A stretch of 64,000 nucleotides of DNA from an uncultured Methylophilaceae bacterium (lineage in GTDB: Bacteria; Pseudomonadota; Gammaproteobacteria; Burkholderiales; Methylophilaceae). The notes beneath the pieces were generated by a model that was not told the origin of the DNA, ran no database searches, and saw only the letters and a list, made by a program, of their open reading frames with translations. The position numbers and the translations under genes were made by a program. Positions 9,286 to 16,603 of the stretch are shown here, piece after piece (the stretch's first letter is position 1; every line of letters begins with the position of its first letter). The DNA is taken from the NCBI GenBank assembly GCA_913009235.1, contig CAJVXS010000002.1:62001-126000 (forward strand), given 5' to 3'.

Positions 9286-9555
9286 TTGAATATAACATTA
9301 ATACTTGAGTACCTTAAAAAACACGGACAGAAGCTTGATAGAGAGATTGCCGAACAAACTGGCATTCCACTTAAAGAAGTGCATGCGTCCATTCAGGAGC
9401 TAGAGTCCAATAAAAAGGTTTCTAGCTGCAGCGTGACCCATTTTGACAATGGGGTCGCTATTGAAGGTAGGTTATGTAGGATTTCTGGGTATATTCCACC
9501 AGCAGCACCAGGTAGAAAATCTTCTCCACAGCCAGCATCATCTGGGTCTAGATGA
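9286..9555 (+). CDS. Small winged-helix protein of prophage type
   Basis: An 89-residue protein starting at TTG with a good AGAGGGG site at 9273-9279. Residues 1-50 look like a winged helix (LILEYLKKHGQKLDREIAEQ, TGIPLKEVHASIQELE, a short wing), followed by a CRISGYIPPAAPGRK segment and a Ser/Pro-rich tail. I recall similar short proteins annotated as ArsR-like regulators in betaproteobacterial prophages; this is memory, not a search. It has no phage neighbours and lies just after a tRNA gene, a common integration site, so it may be a leftover from a lost element. No function is assigned. Confidence 0.6.
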   Translation: MNITLILEYLKKHGQKLDREIAEQTGIPLKEVHASIQELESNKKVSSCSVTHFDNGVAIEGRLCRISGYIPPAAPGRKSSPQPASSGSR

Positions 9556-9590
9556 AGTGGTTGCGATGGAGCGGTAGTTTCAAAAAAATA

Positions 9591-9624
9591 AAAAGCGGCT
9601 TACCGATTGGTGAGCCGCTTTTTT
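9591..9624 (+). terminator. Intrinsic terminator after the small wHTH gene
   Basis: A 14-bp stem (9591-9604 with 9609-9622, one G-T pair), a GATT loop and a trailing T run. The left arm has an A run, so it could also act on the opposite strand. The 218 bases from here to 9842 are AT-rich and hold no gene I can support. Confidence 0.85.
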
Positions 9625-9842
9625 ATGGGTGCTACCTAAGGTAAAGGTGGAAAATTATTGTGTAAAAGTAGTGTCTTTGAATAAAACCAAATAATTAAAA
9701 AAATGAAAGTAAATATTTGATATTCGCAACTTATCATCCTGGTTGGTCATCAACGATGAGTATTGTACTACCCTCAAAGGGTTGCGAGGCTATCATCTGA
9801 TTATCCTAAAATAACATAATCATCTAAAAGGCTGGAGCTTAT

Positions 9843-11351
9843 TTAAGCCGTTGGTGGGTTAGGCCTTAAATCAAAGGCGACACAAATACGTTTTTCATCT
9901 GCCTGGAACGGGATGGTGCGATGAAATAGTGAGGAAGGGAAAAGCACAATATCGCCTACATTTGGTAGTGTATATGACGCAGGAAAATCGCTTTTGGTTT
10001 TTGAGGCTTGTATTGGGTAACCATCACCATGTGTCCCATATTCAAAAGCACCTTCATTGCCATTGGGTTCAGGCATGGCCAGGTAGACGGCACCACTAAT
10101 CCAGCCAATTTCGTGAATATGTGCGTTCAAATGGCCGCCTTGTTGCATATTGACATACCAAGAGCTGGTGAATTCCAGTTCGTCAGGGAATGATTGAATA
10201 AGCTCGCTCTCTGACTGAGAGAAGTGATTTTTGTAGTGTTTAAATTCTTGAATAATCAGTGCAGCTAACTGCTGGAAAGAAGCCTCAGGCCTTTTGAATA
10301 GATTGCCTGCAGATTGCTTCCCATAATGCAGCATACCTTGTACGCGTTCTGCAATATCTGCATGTTCAATATCATGGAGCAATTGCTTTCGTAAAGCGCT
10401 GTTTGGGTCTGCTAGTGTTGGGATGCTATTTTTATAAACGTAATCAACCCCATTTTGACAAAAATTATAATGATGTTCTTCCTCAAAGTTAATGGCATAG
10501 TGAGTTGCTAATGTTGCAATAAATGGAGACGTGTGACGTGTCGTTTTGGTAACATGGTCTAATGTGCTTTTAAAATCATCAAAGCGCTCAGCTTTGTATA
10601 GGCTATACATTTGGCGGGCTTGCCAGTCATCAAATTGTGAGCGCTCAAAATAGGACGCGGCTTCACTATATTGCTTTGCTAAATAACAAAATTCACCCAT
10701 GTTGTAATTTGCATTAGGGTGGTCTGGGTTGCGAGACAGTGCTGCCTGATAGCTTTTGACTGCTGCATCCATGTCGCCATAGTCACGTTGAGTTTCACCT
10801 AGATTATTGTATGCATCCGTGTAGTTTGGAAATAAAGCGATAGCTTGTTGATAGCTTGTAATGGCTTCAGGCAGGTTGCCTTTATCACGTAATGCCGTAC
10901 CCAGGTTAAAGTGCCCGCGCGCATCTTGCGGGTTAATAGATAGCCCTTTTTTATAGCTGGAAATCGCTTCATCTAACATACCTAACCGTTGAAATACCGT
11001 GCCTAAGTTACCGTGCGCTTCAAAAAAGTTTGGCTTGAGACTGATGGCTTTTTGGTAGGTGCTGAGTGCTTTATCAAATTGATTGACATTGCCAAGAGCA
11101 ATACCAAGGTTGAAATACAAGTCGGCATTGTTTGGTTGAAGTTTGAGCGCTTTTTGGTAGCTAGGGATCGATTCTAGAAATTTTTGTTGTCCATCTAGCG
11201 CGAGTGCAAGCACATGGTGCAATATAAAGGTGTCTGTATGCTTAGCAATGAGGATTTTAGCCGTTTGTTCGGCTGCAACTAAGTGACCACCATTAAGTTG
11301 TTGTATTAATTGCTGTGTTTCATGCTGACTCGGTTGTGATGTATTTGCCAT
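9843..11351 (-). CDS. TPR-repeat protein with C-terminal 2OG-Fe(II) oxygenase-like domain
   Basis: About 502 residues. The first half is a run of tetratricopeptide repeats (units with AxxxYxxALxxxPxxxxxxxNLGxxL spacing, about residues 35-240), usually a protein-protein scaffold. The last 90 residues fit the PF13759-type putative 2-oxoglutarate/Fe(II) oxygenase domain: NAHIHEIGWISGAVYL, then FPSSLFHRTIPF and a final RICVAFDLRP. The His residues of HIHE and FHRT are the likely iron ligands. No signal peptide is seen. The start at 11351 has AAGG six bases upstream; a TTG at 11372 is less likely. Such fusions are frequent in Betaproteobacteria but the substrate is unknown. Confidence 0.8.
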   Translation of the reverse strand: MANTSQPSQHETQQLIQQLNGGHLVAAEQTAKILIAKHTDTFILHHVLALALDGQQKFLESIPSYQKALKLQPNNADLYFNLGIALGNVNQFDKALSTYQKAISLKPNFFEAHGNLGTVFQRLGMLDEAISSYKKGLSINPQDARGHFNLGTALRDKGNLPEAITSYQQAIALFPNYTDAYNNLGETQRDYGDMDAAVKSYQAALSRNPDHPNANYNMGEFCYLAKQYSEAASYFERSQFDDWQARQMYSLYKAERFDDFKSTLDHVTKTTRHTSPFIATLATHYAINFEEEHHYNFCQNGVDYVYKNSIPTLADPNSALRKQLLHDIEHADIAERVQGMLHYGKQSAGNLFKRPEASFQQLAALIIQEFKHYKNHFSQSESELIQSFPDELEFTSSWYVNMQQGGHLNAHIHEIGWISGAVYLAMPEPNGNEGAFEYGTHGDGYPIQASKTKSDFPASYTLPNVGDIVLFPSSLFHRTIPFQADEKRICVAFDLRPNPPTA

Positions 11352-11422
11352 GTGCCTTATCTTGAGTTCCAACTGTTTTTTAATCTAGATGCTAGTTACT
11401 TAATAATTAAGTAGTGTTTATT

Positions 11423-12415
11423 CTACAATGTTTTAAATTTTTCTGTTGCACTGACGAGTGCAGAAATCACGCCTGGCTCCATTGCAGAATGGCCAGCATC
11501 TTGCACGATGGTGTATTCGGCATGCGGCATTTTTTTTGAGAGCAACCATGAGGTTTGTGGTGGGCACACCATATCATAGCGACCTTGAACAATCACAGTG
11601 GGGATGTTGGATAGAGTTTTGGCAGCCTCTAATATTGCGTCACCATCGATAAAGCATAAATGACGGATATAGTGTATTTGCACCTGTGCGCGCGAAACAT
11701 CAGCCATTTGTATTGTTTTTAGTGTATCAATAGGTTGTTTGATAGCAGGTTTTGTGGGTGTTGAGGTTTTTCCCGCTATTGGATCTAAGCGCATAATGCT
11801 ACCTTCATAGTTGTTCCATGCAACGGCTGCAGGGTGGCTAATTGACAAGTCCTCAGAAGCGATGCGCTTTTCGAATGCCGTTAACACGTCATCTTGTTCG
11901 TCTAAAGGCAAGTAGTCTAATAAGGTTTGCCAAACTTCTGGGTAGAAGTGCTGAATATCGCCTAGGAACCAGTTAAGTTCTGATGCGCGGCTTAAAAAGA
12001 TACCGCGCAATGTAAGTGAGATAACCTGTTGAGGGTATTGTGTTGCATAGGCCAGCGCAAGCGTGCTACCCCATGACCCGCCAAAAACATGCCATGCCTC
12101 TATATCAAGGTGGGAGCGTAATGCCTCTAGGTCATTAATTAAATCAGCCGTTGTATTATTCGTTAACGCACCTTGTGGGCGACTTCTGCCACAGCCACGT
12201 TGGTCTAATAGAATAATCCTATAATGAGTCGGGTCGAAAAAGCGGCGTTGGCCTGGGTTGCAGCCACTACCTGGTCCTCCATGTAGAAATACAATAGGTT
12301 TGCCATTTTGGTTGCCGGATTCTTCGTAATAAATTTCATGCAACTCGTCTGTTTTTAGCCGGCTTGATAGGTAAGGCTCTATTTCAGGGTGTAAATTGTA
12401 AGTTAAATGACTCAT
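11423..12415 (-). CDS. pip: Prolyl iminopeptidase
   Basis: A serine peptidase of family S33 (alpha/beta hydrolase) that removes N-terminal proline from peptides. With the start at 12415 it is 330 residues, near the family norm. The oxyanion motif HGGPGSG, the DQRGCGRSRP segment, the nucleophile Ser114 in GGSWGS, the acid in GRYDMVCP and the His of AGHSAMEPG are all present. An in-frame ATG at 12436 would add seven residues and cannot be excluded. It is divergent from xoxF and has no evident link to C1 metabolism. Confidence 0.93.
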   Translation of the reverse strand: MSHLTYNLHPEIEPYLSSRLKTDELHEIYYEESGNQNGKPIVFLHGGPGSGCNPGQRRFFDPTHYRIILLDQRGCGRSRPQGALTNNTTADLINDLEALRSHLDIEAWHVFGGSWGSTLALAYATQYPQQVISLTLRGIFLSRASELNWFLGDIQHFYPEVWQTLLDYLPLDEQDDVLTAFEKRIASEDLSISHPAAVAWNNYEGSIMRLDPIAGKTSTPTKPAIKQPIDTLKTIQMADVSRAQVQIHYIRHLCFIDGDAILEAAKTLSNIPTVIVQGRYDMVCPPQTSWLLSKKMPHAEYTIVQDAGHSAMEPGVISALVSATEKFKTL

Positions 12416-12517
12416 TATGTGCTTTAAACTTTCCATCTGATCTAATTAAAAATTTATTTTATGACTATAGCAAAGATTGTTTTTTTGCGTAATTGTAAAT
12501 AAAGTGTAACTAAAGTG

Positions 12518-12546
12518 TTGCAATTGGAAATAATTTGTTTTATATT
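12518..12546 (+). promoter_or_regulatory. Candidate sigma-70 promoter of xoxF
   Basis: TTGCAA at 12518-12523 and TATATT at 12541-12546 are separated by exactly 17 bases, with predicted start near 12553. That gives a leader of about 150 bases before the xoxF ATG. The 12-bp palindrome at 12564-12575 falls just inside the predicted transcript. Confidence 0.6.
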
Positions 12547-12563
12547 TCAAACCTCACGTGAAA

Positions 12564-12575
12564 ATGTGATCACAT
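12564..12575. promoter_or_regulatory. Palindromic operator candidate upstream of xoxF
   Basis: ATGTGATCACAT is a perfect 12-bp palindrome lying about 11-22 bases after the predicted xoxF transcription start. Its halves TGTGA/TCACA are the same as those of CRP/FNR-type sites but without the usual 6-base spacer, so a GntR-type or other dimer is as likely. The position would suit repression. Function is inferred only from symmetry and location. Confidence 0.45.
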
Positions 12576-12700
12576 GCAAGTGTGAATGGAAATGCGTTTT
12601 AAGTTTGTGGTGGTCAGCATGTTGGTTTGCGCCATATTGCTAAAGCAATGAGTTTGAACGCACTACTTTAAAACCCTTAGTAATAACTTTGGAGATAAAC

Positions 12701-14575
12701 ATGCAAGTAAATAAAATCAAGCTAGCTCTAGGTCTAGTAGCTGCAACTATGGCATTGCCAATGGTTGCTTCAGCTGCTGCAGACCAAGAAGCAGCAATGA
12801 AAAATGCTAACAACTGGGCTCACCCACGTGGTCAGCATGATAATCAAGGCTACAGTGCTCTATCGCAGGTCAATAAAGGTAACGTAAAAAACCTTAAAGC
12901 TGCTTGGACATTCGCTACTGGTGTAAACCGTGGTCATGAAGGATCGCCACTAGTTGTTGGTAACATGATGTATGTACATACAGCATTCCCAAACAACGTA
13001 TACGCACTTGACTTAGATGATAACCAAAAAATCTCTTGGTCATACTTCCCTAAACAAGATCCTAGCGTTCAAGCAGTTCTATGTTGCGATAACGTTAACC
13101 GTGGTCTTGGTTATGGTGATGGTAAAGTTTACCTTCAACAAAATGATGGTAACTTGGTTGCTTTAGACGCTGCATCAGGCAAAGTAGTATGGTCAGTATT
13201 AGTAAATGATCCTAAAGTTGGTGCTACAAACACAAACGCTCCTCACGTTATTAAAGATAAAGTGTTGACTGGTTGTTCTGGTGCTGAGTTTGGTGTGCGT
13301 TGCTTTATGGCAGCTTACAATGCTAAAGATGGTTCATTAGCATGGAAAGCTTACTCAACAGGTCCTGATGCTGAAGTATTAATCGGCGATGACTTCAACT
13401 CTGCTAACCCACAGTTCAGTGCTTTGTCAGTATACAAAGACATCAACGGTGGTAACAAAGAAGGCGGTTCTTTTGAAGCATTAAAAGAAGGCGAAATTAA
13501 AATCGGTGAAAAAGACCTTGGTGTTCGCACATGGTTAAAACCACAAGCTGTTAAAGATGGATGGCAGCATGGTGGCGGTTCTGTATGGGGCTGGTGGCCA
13601 TATGATTCACGTACAAATCTAGTTTATTACGGAACAGGTAACCCTTCTGTATGGAACCCAGATGTACGTCCTGGTGATAACAAATGGTCAATGACTATTT
13701 TTGCTCGTGATTTAGACACTGGTGTGGCTAAATGGGGCTACCAAATGACTCCACATGATGAGTGGGATTATGACGGTATTAACGAAGTTATCTTGTTCGA
13801 CAAAGGTGGAAAAACATATGCATGGCATCATGACCGTAACGGTTTCGCATATACATTCGCTGCAGGCACTGGTACATTAATTGCTGCTGAGAAAGTTCAC
13901 CCATTTGTAAACTGGGCAACTGGTGTTGACATGAAAACTGGCGTACCACAAAAGCTAGCTTCAGCTTCAACTCACCAAGACTACAATGCTAAAGGCGTTT
14001 GTCCTGCTGCGTTAGGTACTAAAGATCAGCAGCCTGCTGCTTACTCACCTAAAACTGGTCTAGTTTATTCTCCACTTAACCACGTATGTATGACATACGA
14101 GCCAGTTGAGTCTAAATATACTGCTGGTCAACCTTGGGTTGGTGCTACATTGACTATGTTCCCAGGTCCTGATGGTGTTATGGGTGGCTTTGCTGCTTAC
14201 AACCCAATGACTAACAAAAAAGTATGGTACAACAAAGAGAAATTCTCTGCTTGGGGTGGTGCTTTAACAACTGCTTCAAACCTAGTGTTCTACGGTACTC
14301 TTGATCGTTGGTTTAAGGCTTTAGATGCTAAATCAGGTAAAGAACTTTGGAAATTCCAAGTTGGTTCTGGTGTGATTGGTAATGCATTTACATATGGCCA
14401 TAAAGGTAAACAACACGTTGGTGTGCTATCAGGTATTGGTGGCTGGGCTGGCGTTGCGATGAACCTTGGTTTAACTAACCCAACAGACGCACTTGGTGCT
14501 GCGGGTGGTTATGCTGAACTAGTTAAATACAACGCTGCTCCTGGCGGCGGTGCATTAACAGTATTTAGCCTATAA
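12701..14575 (+). CDS. xoxF: Lanthanide-dependent PQQ methanol dehydrogenase XoxF
   Basis: Periplasmic quinoprotein that oxidises methanol (and possibly formaldehyde) with PQQ and a light lanthanide. The 624-residue protein starts at 12701 with GGAG upstream, has a signal peptide ending ASA near residue 27, eight WxxD/G-type propeller repeats and the vicinal Cys128-Cys129 pair. Metal and catalytic residues by family comparison are Glu196, Asn314, Asp356 and the additional Asp358 in DEWDYDG. That extra Asp replaces the Ala of calcium-type MxaF and is the hallmark of lanthanide enzymes. In Methylophilaceae such enzymes are usually of the XoxF4 clade; I cannot place the clade by eye. It has its own promoter and terminator. 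Confidence 0.96.
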   Translation: MQVNKIKLALGLVAATMALPMVASAAADQEAAMKNANNWAHPRGQHDNQGYSALSQVNKGNVKNLKAAWTFATGVNRGHEGSPLVVGNMMYVHTAFPNNVYALDLDDNQKISWSYFPKQDPSVQAVLCCDNVNRGLGYGDGKVYLQQNDGNLVALDAASGKVVWSVLVNDPKVGATNTNAPHVIKDKVLTGCSGAEFGVRCFMAAYNAKDGSLAWKAYSTGPDAEVLIGDDFNSANPQFSALSVYKDINGGNKEGGSFEALKEGEIKIGEKDLGVRTWLKPQAVKDGWQHGGGSVWGWWPYDSRTNLVYYGTGNPSVWNPDVRPGDNKWSMTIFARDLDTGVAKWGYQMTPHDEWDYDGINEVILFDKGGKTYAWHHDRNGFAYTFAAGTGTLIAAEKVHPFVNWATGVDMKTGVPQKLASASTHQDYNAKGVCPAALGTKDQQPAAYSPKTGLVYSPLNHVCMTYEPVESKYTAGQPWVGATLTMFPGPDGVMGGFAAYNPMTNKKVWYNKEKFSAWGGALTTASNLVFYGTLDRWFKALDAKSGKELWKFQVGSGVIGNAFTYGHKGKQHVGVLSGIGGWAGVAMNLGLTNPTDALGAAGGYAELVKYNAAPGGGALTVFSL

Positions 14576-14621
14576 TTTGGTGTTTCACCAAATTTGCTAA
14601 ATTAGTTTAGTAATGCAACTT

Positions 14622-14651
14622 AAAACACCTCGCTTCGGCGGGGTGTTTTTT
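14622..14651 (+). terminator. Strong UUCG-loop terminator after xoxF
   Basis: A 12-bp stem (14622-14633 with 14638-14649, one G-T pair) closed by a TTCG tetraloop and followed by T. It separates the probably highly expressed xoxF message from xoxJ and xoxG. Confidence 0.92.
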
Positions 14652-14769
14652 TATGTAAAGATAATAGAAATAGCCTGTATACAGATAGGCATACACTTAA
14701 GTTTGTAATTGGCCAGAATTTCACTGGCAGATTAATGATTTTAATGAGCCAATAACTTCCGTAACTGTT

Positions 14770-14790
14770 TATACTCCTACGCTGAGCGTA
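14770..14790 (+). promoter_or_regulatory. Candidate xoxJ promoter -10 and overlapping 13-bp palindrome
   Basis: TATACT at 14770-14775 resembles a -10 box, and TACGCTGAGCGTA at 14778-14790 is a perfect palindrome around a central G, placed on the predicted start site. No good -35 is visible, so an activator may be needed. Both elements lie between the xoxF terminator and the preferred xoxJ start. Confidence 0.4.
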
Positions 14791-14825
14791 AGAATATGTC
14801 TGACTATCATAAGGAATTTAAGAAG

Positions 14826-15755
14826 ATGTTAAAAGCAATCCAAAAAGCCGGCTTCATTGTAAGTTTGTTATTCGCCGCAAATGTATCAATGGCTGCTGCC
14901 ATTGATGAAATCCCACCACTAAATCCAGATGAAGGAAGACCGGGGGAGCAAGCACGCGTTCCAACACTAAAAGAATTTAGAGTCTGTACTGATCCAGACA
15001 ACCTGCCATTTTCGAATAACAAACAAGAAGGCTTCGAAGATAAAATTGCAGCTGTATTGGCAGAGGACTTAAAGCTACCATTATCATTTATGTATGCTTT
15101 TAACCGTTTTGGTTTCTTAAGAAATACCATTAAAGCAAAACGCTGTGATGTACTGATGGCCGTGCCACCTGATTATGATCCTGTGATGACCTCAAAACCA
15201 TACTACCGTACTGGTCATGTTTTTGTATGGCGTAAAGAGAGTGGTTATAACATTACTGGTTATGATTCGCCGGACCTTAAAAAAGGCTTGGTTGGTGTAA
15301 CAGATAAGTCACCAATTACAGTCCCATTGAATGATAACGGTATTATTGGCAATGCTAAACCTTACCGTCTTCAGCGTGATTTAAATAAACCAGCTAGCTT
15401 GATGATTGATGACCTTGGAAAAGGTGTTATTGATGTTGCTGTTGCATGGGGCCCAATTGGGGGTTACTTTGCGAAGCATTCAAAAGTGCCAATGGTTGTG
15501 AAACTTACACCCGAGTATGAGAAAAGGAATGCAAGAGGTAAGTCTTACTGGAATCTATCAATTGGTGTGAGACACGGCGAGAAAGAGCGTATGAATATGA
15601 TTCAGGGCGCATTAGATCGCAATCAAGATAAAATTCAAAAAATATTAGCTGATTATGGTGTATTGACTGTGCCAATTGTTGATGGAGACAATATTTTGAA
15701 AACATTTAGAAAGAATAAAAAGACAAATTTAAAAGAAGAAATGTTGAAAGAGTGA
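14826..15755 (+). CDS. xoxJ: XoxJ, periplasmic binding protein of the methanol oxidation cluster
   Basis: XoxJ (MxaJ-like) is a solute-binding-fold protein needed for normal XoxF activity, thought to help activate the dehydrogenase or load its cofactor. From 14826 it is 309 residues with a signal peptide (hydrophobic IVSLLFAANV, cleavage near MAA). The mature part begins with the family segment FRVCTDPDNLPFSN and contains RCDVLMAVPPDYDPV and VAVAWGPIGGYF. I prefer 14826 because AAGGAA at 14811-14816 precedes it; the ATG at 14796 lacks such a site and overlaps the promoter region. Its place between xoxF and xoxG fits. Confidence 0.93.
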   Translation: MLKAIQKAGFIVSLLFAANVSMAAAIDEIPPLNPDEGRPGEQARVPTLKEFRVCTDPDNLPFSNNKQEGFEDKIAAVLAEDLKLPLSFMYAFNRFGFLRNTIKAKRCDVLMAVPPDYDPVMTSKPYYRTGHVFVWRKESGYNITGYDSPDLKKGLVGVTDKSPITVPLNDNGIIGNAKPYRLQRDLNKPASLMIDDLGKGVIDVAVAWGPIGGYFAKHSKVPMVVKLTPEYEKRNARGKSYWNLSIGVRHGEKERMNMIQGALDRNQDKIQKILADYGVLTVPIVDGDNILKTFRKNKKTNLKEEMLKE

Positions 15756-15866
15756 TGACTAGAACTTAAAAAGTATGTAAAATAGCCGGCTTATTTGAGC
15801 TAAGAAAAATCAAAAGTTCTGTCAGCCAAATAATTTATTATTCGTTAGGCGGTGTGCGAAGGCTAT

Positions 15867-15898
15867 ATATATTGCTTAGGTGATATATTGCTTAGGTG
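15867..15898. repeat. Perfect 16-bp tandem duplication before xoxG
   Basis: The unit ATATATTGCTTAGGTG occurs twice head to tail (15867-15882 and 15883-15898) with no mismatch, about 45 bases before the xoxG start. Each copy contains a TATATT -10-like hexamer. It may be a recent duplication altering promoter or leader spacing. Confidence 0.85.
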
Positions 15899-15941
15899 AA
15901 AATTAGCGCACTCAATTATTAGTTAGATACAGGGAGATCAC

Positions 15942-16511
15942 ATGTTAGGTAGGAATACATTGAAGTCAACTTTAGTAGGTGGCTTATTAGTAATAGCAGG
16001 CATGGCAGTTTCATTTCAGGCAAGCGCAGCTTGTAAGTTAGTTTCAACTATTGATGGCACACCATTAAACATTAAAGTTGCTGCTGAAGACTCAGATGCC
16101 GCAAAAACATTCTTGGAGACATGTAAGAATCCATATAATGAGATTTTTGCTAAAGATGCAAAAGCACTAAAAAAATTAGGCCGTAGAGCATATAACTACA
16201 ACAACTGTACTGGTTGTCACGGTGGTAAACTAGAAGGCATTATGGCTCCAGGTTTAAAAAAGCAACCTAAAGGCGGTCAAAGTCAATGGGATAACATGTG
16301 GGTTTATCCAAAAAATGCAACAGACAAAGGTATGTTTGAAACGATTGCTGGTGGTACACCAGGTAAATCTGCCAAAGGTACAATGTTTAAATGGCATAAA
16401 CAAATTGAAGGCCATACTGGTGATGGCTTGACTACGGATGAAATCTTGCAAGCAATTGCTTATATCCGTACTAAGTATGAAGGTACTGATGGCAAAACTT
16501 GGTTAGAATAA
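15942..16511 (+). CDS. xoxG: XoxG, c-type cytochrome electron acceptor of XoxF
   Basis: XoxG (a cytochrome cL-type protein) takes electrons from XoxF in the periplasm and passes them toward terminal oxidases. The 189-residue protein has a signal peptide ending near residue 29, one haem site (Cys89, Cys92, His93 in CTGCH) and a downstream GTMFKWHKQIEG segment typical of the methanol-dehydrogenase cytochromes; the axial Met is probably in that region (Met101 is another candidate). AGGGAG precedes the ATG. It lies 186 bp after xoxJ and ends with a terminator. Confidence 0.93.
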   Translation: MLGRNTLKSTLVGGLLVIAGMAVSFQASAACKLVSTIDGTPLNIKVAAEDSDAAKTFLETCKNPYNEIFAKDAKALKKLGRRAYNYNNCTGCHGGKLEGIMAPGLKKQPKGGQSQWDNMWVYPKNATDKGMFETIAGGTPGKSAKGTMFKWHKQIEGHTGDGLTTDEILQAIAYIRTKYEGTDGKTWLE

Positions 16512-16528
16512 TTTACCTTTTTTTAATT

Positions 16529-16570
16529 AACGCGCTTACCGACTGCATGTTCTTAAGTGCGTTTTGTTTT
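16529..16570 (+). terminator. Terminator after xoxG
   Basis: A 10-bp stem with one G-T pair (16529-16538 with 16554-16563) and a 15-base loop, followed by two runs of four T. It would end the xoxJ-xoxG unit before the NADH dehydrogenase gene. Confidence 0.6.
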
Positions 16571-16603
16571 GTACCTATAACAGAGTAAAAGAAAAGAATA
16601 TAT

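Noticed and set aside
9231-9842. Attachment-site duplicate of the tRNA 3' end
   Set aside because: No repeat of the terminal T-arm and acceptor sequence was found downstream within the interval.
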